Assembly: GCA_002729875.1 (NCBI GenBank)
Contig: PBZD01000124.1
Coordinates: 1-45,479, forward strand
Direction of reading: 5' to 3'
Origin: Chromatiales bacterium
GTDB lineage: Bacteria > Pseudomonadota > Gammaproteobacteria > Steroidobacterales > GCA-2729495
Length of the DNA stretch: 45,479 nucleotides
Under the pieces are notes generated by a model. It ran no database searches. It was not told the DNA's origin and saw only the letters and a list, made by a program, of their open reading frames with translations. The number at the start of each line of letters is the position of its first letter. Position 1 is the first letter of the stretch. The position numbers were made by a program, and so were the translations under genes. Shown piece after piece: positions 1 to 8,916 of the stretch.

Positions 1-87
1 GATTTTGCGTCATATAACAGGCTGAATCTGGCACTAGATACCGAATACGATTACGATATTTTGTGGAAGACGCTCGGTGGCTTCTAA
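1..87 (+). CDS. C-terminal end of an unknown protein (truncated by window edge)
   Basis: The first 28 codons are open in frame 1 and end at TAA (85-87). The visible tail is acidic and aromatic (it includes LALDTEYDYDILWK) and has no motif I can assign. The next gene starts 306 bases downstream on the same strand, so they are probably not in one operon. The family cannot be told from so short a piece. Confidence 0.5.
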   Translation, partial: DFASYNRLNLALDTEYDYDILWKTLGGF

Positions 88-393
88 GCCCCGCATATTA
101 TTGTTAATTGTGCAATTGCAGCCCGCTTCCTCATTAACCTGATAGTCGGCTATCAATGGGCTCCTCCCTATTTCCGATTATCCGATTATCCGATTATCCG
201 GTTGTCTAAGGCAGCAGGAGAAATGGACTGCTGGATCAGCGTACCGTGGTTAAATCCCGCGCCATGCTGTAACAAAAATTACACAACCTGCAACAAGCAG
301 AAAATGGTCTTATTGGCGCCATGTGTTATGACGACATACAGTAGATAATGTGACCTTATATAATTTTCAGGGTAGCTTCTAAGCTTCATTATA
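88..393. other. Intergenic region, no gene seen
   Basis: No convincing reading frame is seen on either strand. It holds a short tandem repeat (listed separately) and becomes AT-rich just before the oxidase gene, where its promoter is expected, but I cannot name clear -35/-10 boxes. Confidence 0.5.
174..200. repeat. 8-bp direct tandem repeat, CCGATTAT x3 plus CCG
   Basis: Three perfect copies of CCGATTAT are followed by a partial fourth copy (CCG). The tract lies about 190 bases upstream of the oxidase start. It has no CRISPR-like spacers. It may be a slippage-prone microsatellite, and a regulatory role is only possible. Confidence 0.8.
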
Positions 394-1887
394 GTGGATA
401 AGTCAAAATCATCGCGGCGCAGGATACTAAAACAATTTGCATCCCTGAGCGCACTGGGTGCCGTTAATATGTTGCGCGCTCAGGGAACATATGCAACAGA
501 AAGCAACAGCAAAGCTCAGGTCAAAGGATTCAAGGGTTATGTCATTAATAAACAGGACAGAAACTATGAGTCTATTCGTCAATCCATGCACTGGCACCGC
601 TCCAAGCCCAATCGCTACCCCGATCTAATTGTACAGGCACGCAATGAGCAGGACGTTATTGCCGCTGTCTCGCATGCAGCCAACCATAAACTTAAAATCT
701 CGGTGCATAGCGGCGGGCACAACGCTATGGGGTCCTCACTCAGAAATGGCGGCATGCTGCTTGATGTGGGGGGCATGGCCAACCTGGAGATTGATACCAA
801 CAGGCAACTGGCTTCCATACAACCAGGGGTCAGAAGCATTCAGTTAATGGCAGCTGCGCGTGATAAGGGTCTGAGCTTTCCTGTCCCCCATTGTCCAACA
901 GTTAGTCTTAGCGGGTTTACCATGGGCGGCGGTCAAGGCATGAACTGGGGTAGTCGCAGTGGCATGGCCTGTTTTTCCATCGCCGCAGCCGACATCGTTA
1001 CTGCTGATGGGCAACTTCGTCATGCCAGTCCGGATCAGAACCCGGACCTGTACTGGGCGGTTCGTGGTGGCGGCCCCGGATTTTTCGGTGTTGTGACCCG
1101 ACTGTGGCTGGAACTCTACCCCTTGCCAAGGGCGGTCCACACAAGCAATTACATTATTCCGCTAGACAAGCTGGATGAAGCCACTGCAATTTTAGACGAG
1201 TTGGTAGCAATCAAAAGTGATCGTGTCGAACTTATTAACCTGCTGGTTCATAATCCTGCCGCTCCAGCCGATGCGCCCTCACATGACTCAAAGATCTGTT
1301 TTGTCAGTGCCTTTGCATTCGGAAATTCCGCTGAAGAATCAACCGATTTGCTGGCTCCGATGAGCGCTTCCAAACTGGGACCGATGAGCATTCACAAGGA
1401 AGAGAACCTGCCGTTCTCTTTTGAAGATATCTATAGCCAGTATTTCAGTCTCCAGGTATCCCCGGGCATGATGGCACGCTACAAGGTCGACAATGTAATG
1501 ACCGATGAACCGGCAAAAGTTTTGCGCAATCTGACAAATCATTTCCGCAAAGCACCCTCGCCCCACGCCCACGTACTGACAGCGATGGGACTGAACCTTA
1601 AACCTCATGATGATGCCTGCTTTTCTTCCATCGCCAGCACATATGTTGGTTGCTATGCTATCTGGGAGCATGAACAAGACGACGATGCCAATTATGAATG
1701 GCTGGGCAATTGCATACCGCTTATGGATCCATATAACAAAGGCCACTATGTAAATGAGGTGGAACCCCGCTTTAATCCGAACCGTCTACGCGAATGTTTT
1801 TCCAGCGGAGCCTGGGCACGCCTTGAAAAGTTGCGTGCCAAATACGATCCAGCGGGTGTATTTCATCACTACCTGCGCGAAACCTAG
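394..1887 (+). CDS. Tat-exported FAD-linked oxidase, berberine bridge enzyme (BBE) type
   Basis: A 497-residue flavin oxidase with a GTG start. The N-terminus has a twin-arginine leader (SRRRILKQF, residues 7-15) and a short hydrophobic stretch, so export of the folded, FAD-loaded enzyme is likely. The FAD-binding PCMH domain shows VHSGGHN (residues 104-110; H109 aligns with the 8-alpha-histidyl-FAD site) and HCPTVSLSGFTMGGGQG, where C167 aligns with the 6-S-cysteinyl-FAD site, suggesting bicovalent FAD. The end, with NPNRLRECF and YDPAGVFHH, is the typical BBE C-terminal segment. In this family such enzymes oxidise sugars, alkaloids or other alcohols with O2. The substrate cannot be told here. 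A sulfatase follows 258 bases downstream on the same strand. Confidence 0.9.
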   Translation: MDKSKSSRRRILKQFASLSALGAVNMLRAQGTYATESNSKAQVKGFKGYVINKQDRNYESIRQSMHWHRSKPNRYPDLIVQARNEQDVIAAVSHAANHKLKISVHSGGHNAMGSSLRNGGMLLDVGGMANLEIDTNRQLASIQPGVRSIQLMAAARDKGLSFPVPHCPTVSLSGFTMGGGQGMNWGSRSGMACFSIAAADIVTADGQLRHASPDQNPDLYWAVRGGGPGFFGVVTRLWLELYPLPRAVHTSNYIIPLDKLDEATAILDELVAIKSDRVELINLLVHNPAAPADAPSHDSKICFVSAFAFGNSAEESTDLLAPMSASKLGPMSIHKEENLPFSFEDIYSQYFSLQVSPGMMARYKVDNVMTDEPAKVLRNLTNHFRKAPSPHAHVLTAMGLNLKPHDDACFSSIASTYVGCYAIWEHEQDDDANYEWLGNCIPLMDPYNKGHYVNEVEPRFNPNRLRECFSSGAWARLEKLRAKYDPAGVFHHYLRET

Positions 1888-2145
1888 TCAATAGTCACAA
1901 TGATCAGGATCTATGCAGCTTGCAGATGTGCGTCGTCAGATTAATTTTGCGCGACCGGACAGAGTCAGCGCCCATCACCATTGGCCGCAGCCAGGTTACG
2001 GGATATAACTGCACGCGGACATCGGCTTCACAAAGCTTGTTAATGAAACGTGCGGCATTGTATCGTTCCCCGAGCATGATGCAGATCCCCTCATGCGGCT
2101 TTTTGGCACTTTAGATCTGGATCAGGAATTTTAGGCCAGAATCAG

Positions 2146-3582
2146 ATGATTGTAGAAAAATCTTATCGGACTCTTGGTGGCACCCTGCTGGCCGCCGGCA
2201 TCATTTTAGCCGGGCTGCTGAACGTCTCGACACGAGCCGAAGCACAATCTGCCCGACCCAATATCGTCGTCATGATGGCCGACAACCTCGGCTATGGGGA
2301 CGTTGGTGCATACGGCGGTAGCAGGGCGCCAACACCCAGGATCGACGCACTGGCGAGGGAAGGCATTCAACTTGCCGATTTCCAGGTTGAGCCGAACTGC
2401 ACACCGAGCAGAGCCGCTTTTCTTACCGGCCGGCTGCCGATACGTTCAGGTACTTCCGGCCTGGCAGCCCCCGGCACTAAAACCGGACTCGCACCCGGAG
2501 AAATCACCCTGGCAGAATTATTGCGGGAAGCCGGTTATAGCACCGCTTTGTTTGGAAAATGGCACCTGGGCGAATCGCTGGAGCGCCAGCCACAGTTCCA
2601 GGGATTCGATGAATTCTGGGGGATCCTGACACTGATAACACCCGCCTCGGCAGAGATCCCCGGTTACCACCCGAAATTCATCAGACACCAGGATGTTCTG
2701 CAGGCCAGGCGGGATCAAAAACCGATAATAACCGGGAAGCTGAGTATGGAATACCGGGCTGAAATTGACCGGGATATGACCATCAAGGCGAAGGACTATA
2801 TAGCAGCACAAGCGCGCACCGACAAACCCTTCTTCCTGTTCGTTTCCTTTACTAATCCGCATCATCCGGTCCTTCCGCATCCCGACTTTAAGGGCAAATC
2901 GGGTGGCGGCGCCTATGCCGATGTTCTGATGGAACTGGATTACAACTCCGGGGTAATTCTGGACACCATCGACAAGCAGGGATTACGCGACAACACGATC
3001 GTTGTCTGGATCAGTGACAACGGACCAACGACCTATTCCGAGCCGGATCAGAATGGCGACTCAGGCCCCTGGTCCGGGGAACTCGGCAGCGCATGGGAAG
3101 GGGGGCTGCGAACGGCGGGAATGATTCGCTGGCCGGAAAAAATCGAATCCGGCCGATTATCCGCAGACTTGTTTCATATTCTTGATTTCTTCCCGACCAT
3201 CGCAACATTTGCCCAGGCCACCATACCCAACGACCGACCTATCGATGGCCTCGACCAGTCCGATTTTCTGCTCGGCAAACAAGCAACCTCGAACCGGGAT
3301 CATACGATCGTCTTCTACAATCAAAAGTTGACGGCCGTTCGTTGGCATCAATATAAATTTCTCAAAGTCGCACATGAAAAAGAACACAGTATTCTGTACC
3401 CGCCGACAGAGCTCCCACTGCCACAAATATTTAACCTGAGAATGGACCCCAAGGAACGGCACAACTTACTGGGAATGAAAGGCTATGCCCCACTACTACG
3501 ACAATACTATGGACTAGTTGGTCGTTACATGCAGACACTGAAAGCCAAAAACGGCAGAACCGGGAAGAAAATCAGAGACTAA
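2146..3582 (+). CDS. Exported arylsulfatase-type sulfatase (formylglycine-dependent)
   Basis: A 478-residue sulfatase. The first ~34 residues form a Sec signal peptide (hydrophobic core LLAAGIILAGLL, then a likely cut after AEAQ). The sulfatase signature CTPSRAAFLTGR places the residue matured to formylglycine at C85, and the second signature, ending FGKWHLG, lies near residue 139. The metal-site start reads ADNLGYGD rather than the commoner DDxGYGD, as in some bacterial arylsulfatases. WISDNGP supplies further metal ligands. It should hydrolyse sulfate esters in the periplasm or outside the cell. It needs a formylglycine-generating enzyme, and the two SUMF1-like proteins in this window lack the catalytic cysteines. 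The substrate is unknown. Confidence 0.92.
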   Translation: MIVEKSYRTLGGTLLAAGIILAGLLNVSTRAEAQSARPNIVVMMADNLGYGDVGAYGGSRAPTPRIDALAREGIQLADFQVEPNCTPSRAAFLTGRLPIRSGTSGLAAPGTKTGLAPGEITLAELLREAGYSTALFGKWHLGESLERQPQFQGFDEFWGILTLITPASAEIPGYHPKFIRHQDVLQARRDQKPIITGKLSMEYRAEIDRDMTIKAKDYIAAQARTDKPFFLFVSFTNPHHPVLPHPDFKGKSGGGAYADVLMELDYNSGVILDTIDKQGLRDNTIVVWISDNGPTTYSEPDQNGDSGPWSGELGSAWEGGLRTAGMIRWPEKIESGRLSADLFHILDFFPTIATFAQATIPNDRPIDGLDQSDFLLGKQATSNRDHTIVFYNQKLTAVRWHQYKFLKVAHEKEHSILYPPTELPLPQIFNLRMDPKERHNLLGMKGYAPLLRQYYGLVGRYMQTLKAKNGRTGKKIRD

Positions 3583-3586
3583 GAAC

Positions 3587-3608
3587 CAGCATACGTAAGC
3601 CTATGCTG
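3587..3608 (+). terminator. Stem-loop just after the sulfatase gene, possible terminator
   Basis: CAGCATA (3587-3593) and TATGCTG (3602-3608) are perfect complements around an 8-base loop, starting 5 bases after the sulfatase stop. There is no following T-run, so intrinsic termination is uncertain. Confidence 0.35.
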
Positions 3609-3679
3609 TTGGACACGAAGCTCTCGACAATGACCAAGTGAATCCAGAAATTACCTCAGGAATTTATGAATATATTAGT

Positions 3680-3699
3680 GATATAGAAAAATCTATATC
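3680..3699. terminator. AT-rich hairpin between convergent genes
   Basis: GATATAG (3680-3686), a six-base loop, and CTATATC (3693-3699) form a perfect 7-bp stem between the sulfatase (+) and the DUF2149 gene (-). It is AT-rich and lacks a clean T-tract on either strand. It may be a weak bidirectional terminator. Confidence 0.25.
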
Positions 3700-3793
3700 T
3701 TAGCACTGACGGAAACGGATCATCGGATCAGTCAGAATGACTAAACGACGTTTTATGACTCGGTTCACCATCCGTGACTATGCACACGGCATG

Positions 3794-4105
3794 CTACTCG
3801 GGAACATACACGAACGAACCGTCCTTGAGGCGATATGCTACACCTGCCTTCGTTCCCTCACCTTTGCCCATTTGATCCGTAGCCTTGTATTTCTCCATCT
3901 TCTCCGCGTCCTTTATGATGATTTCCATGTTCTCCGAGTTTGGATTCTTGACAATAATGACCTCATCGTCGTTGAACGGATTCAATGGATTCAGGGCAAT
4001 AACGATAAGTAATGCGGCCACAATTACTACAAATAGATCAACCAGATTGACCACTGATAAAATCGGATTAAGCTCTTCATCCTCGTCTAGTATTCTCAGT
4101 GCCAT
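3794..4105 (-). CDS. DUF2149 protein (HmuV/ExbD-like partner)
   Basis: A 103-residue protein with one hydrophobic helix (about residues 22-42, VDLFVVIVAALLIVIAL), preceded by an acidic N-terminus and followed by a hydrophilic domain. This single-pass layout is that of ExbD/MotB-type partners. A helix ending in NPLNPF followed by a C-terminal G-x-A-Y-R-L-K-D-G-S segment is what I associate with DUF2149. It is the last gene of the operon and starts just after the channel gene stop. DUF2149 genes usually sit with a MotA/TolQ/ExbB gene and a CobN-like gene, as here. It probably couples proton flow to the large chelatase-like protein; this is inference. Confidence 0.8.
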   Translation of the reverse strand: MALRILDEDEELNPILSVVNLVDLFVVIVAALLIVIALNPLNPFNDDEVIIVKNPNSENMEIIIKDAEKMEKYKATDQMGKGEGTKAGVAYRLKDGSFVYVPE

Positions 4106-4108
4106 CGC

Positions 4109-4630
4109 TTAAACCCCCGTCGACTGCAGTTGCTTCTCGGCCTTGGTTATCTCTTCAGCAAACCAGCGCTTTTTTACCCCGGCTACCCAGAATGTCAACG
4201 ATGCGGCCGCCAAAGCCAAAATCACCGCCGTGAATGCGGTACGCAGCAATTCACCCATTAGCACAACGTTGTTCTCCGTGAGTGACAGTAATGCCGGTCC
4301 CATCGGGATCAGTGTTGCGATCAGGCCCAGCATCGGACAAACACGGGTCACCAGCCGCACAACTTCCAACTGTCGCAACGCATAGACCTCAATTTCATTA
4401 AGCGAAGCATTCGGTCTTTGCCGATGAAACTGGACGATCGGGTAACCGGACAAGTCGCCGTCCGGATACACCAATGCATGAAATTGATCCCTGTTACGGT
4501 AGCGCAGCACCGCCATCATCGTAAAGCGCCCGGTCTCGAACAGAGCATAGATGAAAGACAGATAGATTACCCACAACACTGGCTCCATCATAATCTGCGA
4601 AATGTCGTAGAACCAATCGTGTAGCTGCAT
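4109..4630 (-). CDS. MotA/TolQ/ExbB-type proton channel subunit of the CobN-like operon (HmuU-like)
   Basis: 173 residues from the ATG at 4630, chosen because AAGGG lies about 10 bases upstream; a longer reading from TTG at 4654 is less likely. There is a first membrane helix near residues 10-35, a cytoplasmic stretch, and then two helices. The segment PMLGLIATLIPMGPALLSL has the pattern of the ExbB/TolQ pore helix (GLIGT-like). It lies between the CobN-like gene (about 40 bases upstream) and the DUF2149 gene. With the latter it should form a small ion-driven stator in the inner membrane, presumably energising the exported chelatase homologue. Confidence 0.85.
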   Translation of the reverse strand: MQLHDWFYDISQIMMEPVLWVIYLSFIYALFETGRFTMMAVLRYRNRDQFHALVYPDGDLSGYPIVQFHRQRPNASLNEIEVYALRQLEVVRLVTRVCPMLGLIATLIPMGPALLSLTENNVVLMGELLRTAFTAVILALAAASLTFWVAGVKKRWFAEEITKAEKQLQSTGV

Positions 4631-4669
4631 GGAATCTTTACCCTTCTGTATCAATATAAATGCTGAATG

Positions 4670-7600
4670 TCATGAAAGCACGAACATATGCCGTCGGCCT
4701 CGCCACCACTCGTAACCACCTCCGAAAACCACGAACAGCAACAGCACCAAATAAGTCCACCATCTGATAACGTGCTCAAGCTCCTCAGGCGTGACCTGTT
4801 CCAGCATCATGCCTTCGACGATCTCCGGCAAACCGGCAAGCTCGATCACCTCGGCCATGGATCGAGGTATCTCCAATCCAAAACCGGCCGCAGTTGTCTC
4901 GACATATTCCTTGAAAACCTCGTTGGTGGTGTCGATATTGTTCTTGGCAATCAGATCCAGGTACAACTCCACGAGTCGCCTGACGACTTCTTCCGGTGCG
5001 TCCCAGTAGTCCTTGCGCTTCGCCTCCAGCATGCGTTCTGCGATCTTCGCCAACGCGGCTGGGGTGGCCTCCCTGAAGAACTCCTCCAAACCAATACCGA
5101 GCTTATCCTCAACGTAGATCTCGAAGAATTCCTGCCATTGATCATCCCTAACCACGCCCGGTGCCGTAACGTTCCATCCCCAGAAATTATTGATCGCATC
5201 GGTCATCTCCAGCGCGCCGCTGTAACCTTCATTCTTCATTTCATTGATCCAGCGCGGATGCTGAAATCGCGACCGTGCTTCCTGAGATAAAAATTGCGAA
5301 AGATTTTTTGTTGAAAAATCCCGCGTATTTCGCAGATCTGATATCAACATCTCTGGCGTTTCACCAGTCAAGTTTCGCACGGCCAGGCTAATGCCGCCAA
5401 GATACTCAAACGCGTGATCGGTCGATAACACACCTTGACTGTTTGATGATCGAGACAGGATCGCCGCCTTAGTACCACGCAGGTTCTCCGCGTATAGGTC
5501 GAAATTTTCGAGTTTTTGATTGCGGGTCTGGTCATCATTGCCGTACATATATCCCATACGGCTTAAATAATGAGCCGCCATTTCCGCATCACCCTCCCAA
5601 CTTCCGGAGGCCAGCGTGAACTCGGGCAGACCAGATCCATAACTGCCGCTTTCGCTGCTGAAAACACGCACCTCAGCATACCGCCTGGCTTCTTCGGCGT
5701 TGAGGCCAGCGGCTTGCAGTCGCGTTTCTAGAGCCTTAACGTTCTGCCGGACATAATTGTTCTGTTCATCAAGTGCCGCTACCGAGCTAACGGCTTTCTG
5801 CAGGATGCTCATCACTTCAGGGAGGTTGTCTCGGTAGAGTGAGGTTACGGACATCACCATGTCTATACGCGGGCGGCCCAGCGCCCGTGCCGGAATGACC
5901 TCGACATCTTTGACCTGACCGGCTCTGTTCCAAACCGGTTTCACTCCCAACAAGTACAGAATCTCGGCTTCAACGACACCAGAATGCTTAAGCGTTTCCG
6001 TAGACCACAGGGAGAATGTCAACTTGTCCGGGTATAAGCCCTTGCTGGCGCGATAATTCTCGATGAGGCTGTCGGCGAGTTCCACACCCGCGTCCCAAGC
6101 GGCCTTGGTCGGGATTCTCGCAGGATCGAAGGCATACGTATTCTTGCCCGTCGGAATCGCCTGGGGATTACGAATCGGATCGTTTCCATTACCCGTTGGA
6201 ATAAACCGTGCCTCGAGCGCGTCCAGAAAATGCTCGATCTCCTGCTCGGACCGAAAGTTTTGCCAATGCTTTCGAGCATCAAGCAGATACGGATGCAAGC
6301 CAGCATCAAAGGATTCGAGTGCCTGACCATCAACCAGGAATGCCTTCAGCGTCAGGAACGCGGGCGTCAACGTCAACTCACTGTAATCTTCCAGCAGGAC
6401 GCGGGAACCGTGATCAGGGTCTACCAGGTCCATATACTCGGGTTCGATCATCTGCATGACACTCAGCAGAACATGATCGGCCTCCGCGACGGTACCAAAT
6501 GTATGCAACCCCAATGGCTGCAGTGCGCCCGCAAGACCTTCCATGTACTCGTGTATCTCATCGTAGAAATTGTCCCAGTCGGCCCAGACATCTGCCTCGC
6601 TAATTCCCAGATCCTTGTCAATGTCGAGCTTCACCACCAACGCGACCAATTCCTGTTTCGTATTCTCCTTGACCTGCCCCTCTTCCATTTCCTGGATGTC
6701 GTGCATCAGTTCGTGCATTGGAACCATCTCGCCATATAGGCCTGCCGGCGCGAACGGCGGGGTATTATGTGAAATCACGACGGCGCGTCCCCGTCGCTTG
6801 GCGATGAGTCCTTCACCAACTGCGGCGACAGAATAGGGATAGACGACCGGGATATTGCCGACGGTCGTCTGCGTGTCGTCGAACACCCATTGAGCCCGCT
6901 CCTTGCCGGAAGTCCATTCCTGCGTGCCGTGCGTGCCAAAATGGACGATCGCGTCCACCGGATCGTCATGAACAACATGGTAATACACGGCTCGGTAAGC
7001 ATGATGCAACGGCATCGCCTTGTCGTGGCGCAGGTCACTCTCAAGGTCGCGTCTGTCGCCTCGCAGCGGCTGAGGTAACACCAGAACGTTACCAAGCTCC
7101 AACCGCGGTATGACGTAGAACACTTCCTGTCCCTCACGAATTGTCAGGTAATTATCAGCAATCTCCGGCCAGTGCTCGCTCAATTGTTCGCGAATGGAAT
7201 GATGCAGAGTCCCTAACCAGCTCTCGTAGTCCTCCAGCGGAACCTTCACCGCCAGGCCCTCAGACAGCAGTTGCCGTAGCGCAAAATCCGTGTCAGTCCG
7301 GTAGTAGGGCTTGATGAGCATCTTCAGTGCCGCGGTCAGTTCCTTCTCAGTGACTTCATCAATTCGGTAACCGGCGTCGCGCAACGCAGCGAAGGTAGTG
7401 ATCAGGCTGTCCGGAATATTCAGATACGAGGCGGTAAAATTGTCCTCATCGTCAGATCCGTTCCAGACAAAGAATGCTACCCGCTTCTCGCTGTTCGGCT
7501 TGTGCCGCAGAGCCAGGTAATTTTTCACACGTTCGACGAGAGCATCCATCTGCTCGGGAATTGAAATCAACGCACCGTCAGCGCTCTTGGCTGCGATGAC

Positions 7601-8662
7601 TATCGGATCGATCAGGCCAGCAATCTCCGCGTTGACGATCCAAGGACCCATGCGAACCATCGGCCACCCCATTTCGTCCGCATACCATTCATCGACCGTC
7701 TGCGTTGAGTCCACGAGACCATTAATACGCACTCCGCCTATCTCTTCGAGTTCAGTGTGCATCGTCTTTGGGCCGCTACGCGGCGGAACAAGCGCCACGC
7801 TCACATCGAACGCCGGCACCATCTCCTCCTGAACATCCGGGTCCTGGTCGGCTGCAAATCGACGATCTGGGTTTCGTCGATAGGTAACCGGGCGAGCGGG
7901 ATCGAAAATCTCGTGATAGTAAGGGATCGGGACTATTCGCTCCTCCATTTCCACGCGACGGATTAAATCATCTATGTGCTGCGTCAACTCTTCCTGCAAC
8001 AACCTGCGCTGTAACTTGATACCTACGAATCGTGCTTCCGGTTCCGGCTGCCGCCATTCAAAATAAGCGTCGACATCTGGGAAGATCCGCTCTGCGTCCG
8101 GATGGTAAATACCCTGCAATGGCAGGACCACCGGCGGTAAGACAGGCTCATCACTAATCTTCAGAAGCTCGGATTTCAGGTATCTGAACATGCGTGCAAA
8201 GTTCTCGGCACCACCGTTATCGTAGTACTCGAATAACATTCGCGATTGATCCGCGCTAATTCCCCGGTACCATTCCGCCTCCTCATAGAACAAACCCGGG
8301 AACACGATGCCCGGATGCTGCTGCAGATACTTTTGAAAAGCCGGCGCCCAGCCCTGGAGGCCGCGAATCCAGACATAGTCGAGTAAAACCGCATCGTAAT
8401 TACGGAAAGACTGCCCCAACTCATCGGGCCCCCGACCACTGACAAATATTGTATCGACGACGACACCGTTCGACTCGCCAACGCGACGCAGCAGCGCCAA
8501 CTTCGCCGGGAGAGACGGAGAGCCGGCCAAGATCAGTACTTTCGGCGAGTGATCCGGATCGAGGTCACTCTGTGCAGGATTCGAGGCAAAAAGTGTGATT
8601 CCAGCTACTACAAGCGCGAGGCTAAGTGGCCTCTTTAGAGCCAATCTCCAGATAATAACCAT
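4670..8662 (-). CDS. Exported, membrane-anchored CobN/Mg-chelatase H-type protein (HmuS-like, putative haem dechelatase)
   Basis: A 1330-residue protein of the CobN/ChlH/BchH superfamily. Family hallmarks are HFGTHGTQEWTSGK (near residues 575-588), IPTGKNTYAFDPARIPTKAAW-type signature (near 850-870) and VFSSESGSYGSGL. Unlike cytoplasmic CobN, it begins with an n-region plus hydrophobic core and an apparent cleavage region around residues 28-32 (NPAQSD), and it ends with one transmembrane helix (WWTYLVLLLFVVFGGG) followed by a basic tail. The catalytic body should therefore be periplasmic and anchored by the C-terminus. The same architecture and gene partners occur in Bacteroidota HmuS, reported to remove iron from haem. 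No CobS/CobT or ChlI/ChlD partner lies nearby, which argues against cobalt insertion. Metal and substrate are unproven. Confidence 0.88.
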   Translation of the reverse strand: MVIIWRLALKRPLSLALVVAGITLFASNPAQSDLDPDHSPKVLILAGSPSLPAKLALLRRVGESNGVVVDTIFVSGRGPDELGQSFRNYDAVLLDYVWIRGLQGWAPAFQKYLQQHPGIVFPGLFYEEAEWYRGISADQSRMLFEYYDNGGAENFARMFRYLKSELLKISDEPVLPPVVLPLQGIYHPDAERIFPDVDAYFEWRQPEPEARFVGIKLQRRLLQEELTQHIDDLIRRVEMEERIVPIPYYHEIFDPARPVTYRRNPDRRFAADQDPDVQEEMVPAFDVSVALVPPRSGPKTMHTELEEIGGVRINGLVDSTQTVDEWYADEMGWPMVRMGPWIVNAEIAGLIDPIVIAAKSADGALISIPEQMDALVERVKNYLALRHKPNSEKRVAFFVWNGSDDEDNFTASYLNIPDSLITTFAALRDAGYRIDEVTEKELTAALKMLIKPYYRTDTDFALRQLLSEGLAVKVPLEDYESWLGTLHHSIREQLSEHWPEIADNYLTIREGQEVFYVIPRLELGNVLVLPQPLRGDRRDLESDLRHDKAMPLHHAYRAVYYHVVHDDPVDAIVHFGTHGTQEWTSGKERAQWVFDDTQTTVGNIPVVYPYSVAAVGEGLIAKRRGRAVVISHNTPPFAPAGLYGEMVPMHELMHDIQEMEEGQVKENTKQELVALVVKLDIDKDLGISEADVWADWDNFYDEIHEYMEGLAGALQPLGLHTFGTVAEADHVLLSVMQMIEPEYMDLVDPDHGSRVLLEDYSELTLTPAFLTLKAFLVDGQALESFDAGLHPYLLDARKHWQNFRSEQEIEHFLDALEARFIPTGNGNDPIRNPQAIPTGKNTYAFDPARIPTKAAWDAGVELADSLIENYRASKGLYPDKLTFSLWSTETLKHSGVVEAEILYLLGVKPVWNRAGQVKDVEVIPARALGRPRIDMVMSVTSLYRDNLPEVMSILQKAVSSVAALDEQNNYVRQNVKALETRLQAAGLNAEEARRYAEVRVFSSESGSYGSGLPEFTLASGSWEGDAEMAAHYLSRMGYMYGNDDQTRNQKLENFDLYAENLRGTKAAILSRSSNSQGVLSTDHAFEYLGGISLAVRNLTGETPEMLISDLRNTRDFSTKNLSQFLSQEARSRFQHPRWINEMKNEGYSGALEMTDAINNFWGWNVTAPGVVRDDQWQEFFEIYVEDKLGIGLEEFFREATPAALAKIAERMLEAKRKDYWDAPEEVVRRLVELYLDLIAKNNIDTTNEVFKEYVETTAAGFGLEIPRSMAEVIELAGLPEIVEGMMLEQVTPEELEHVIRWWTYLVLLLFVVFGGGYEWWRGRRHMFVLS

Positions 8663-8736
8663 AACTCACTAGGCAGATAAGGGTATATGGAGGCTGAACG
8701 AAGAAACAACCATCATGCGTTACTCCAGATTTACAC

Positions 8737-8761
8737 TGTTGTTATATTTGTTATTACAACA
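8737..8761. promoter_or_regulatory. Inverted repeat upstream of the HmuS-like operon, possible operator
   Basis: TGTTGT (8737-8742) and ACAACA (8756-8761) are perfect complements with a 13-base AT-rich spacer, 75-99 bases before the chelatase start. It does not resemble a Fur box. No further support. Confidence 0.25.
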
Positions 8762-8840
8762 TTACGAATATACAAGCATACAAGATATCATACTTCTCAA
8801 ATATAGCACAGCATTCCATACCCGGCGACAGAGCCACCAA

Positions 8841-8868
8841 CAAAAATATTTGGCCTGAGATCAGGGCC
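8841..8868 (-). terminator. Probable intrinsic terminator after the cysteine-rich gene
   Basis: Read on the minus strand, a GC-rich dyad (GGCCCTGATCTCAGGCC, 8868-8852) is followed by AAATATTTTTG, about 50 bases after the stop of the minus-strand gene ending at 8917. The loop is very small, so the stem must open partly. Confidence 0.4.
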
Positions 8869-8916
8869 GCCCCGGTAAACTGAAAACATGGAAAACCACC
8901 CGCTAACACGCCTGGT

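Noticed and set aside
174-200. CRISPR-like repeats
   Set aside because: The units are 8 bases long without spacers.
1920-2114. A 64-residue plus-strand frame between the oxidase and the sulfatase
   Set aside because: It has no motif and no ribosome site. The alternative frame from 1913 looks slightly more protein-like but has a stop, so neither was called as a gene.
4688-5290. A 200-residue open frame on the plus strand opposite the chelatase-like gene
   Set aside because: It is a shadow of the minus-strand CobN-like gene, whose family motifs are unmistakable; the plus-strand translation has no recognisable motif.
4670-8662. Cobaltochelatase (CobN) of vitamin B12 synthesis or magnesium chelatase H
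   Set aside because: A signal peptide, a C-terminal membrane anchor and the ExbB/DUF2149 partners fit the HmuS-type module, and no CobS/CobT, ChlI/ChlD or B12 genes are near.
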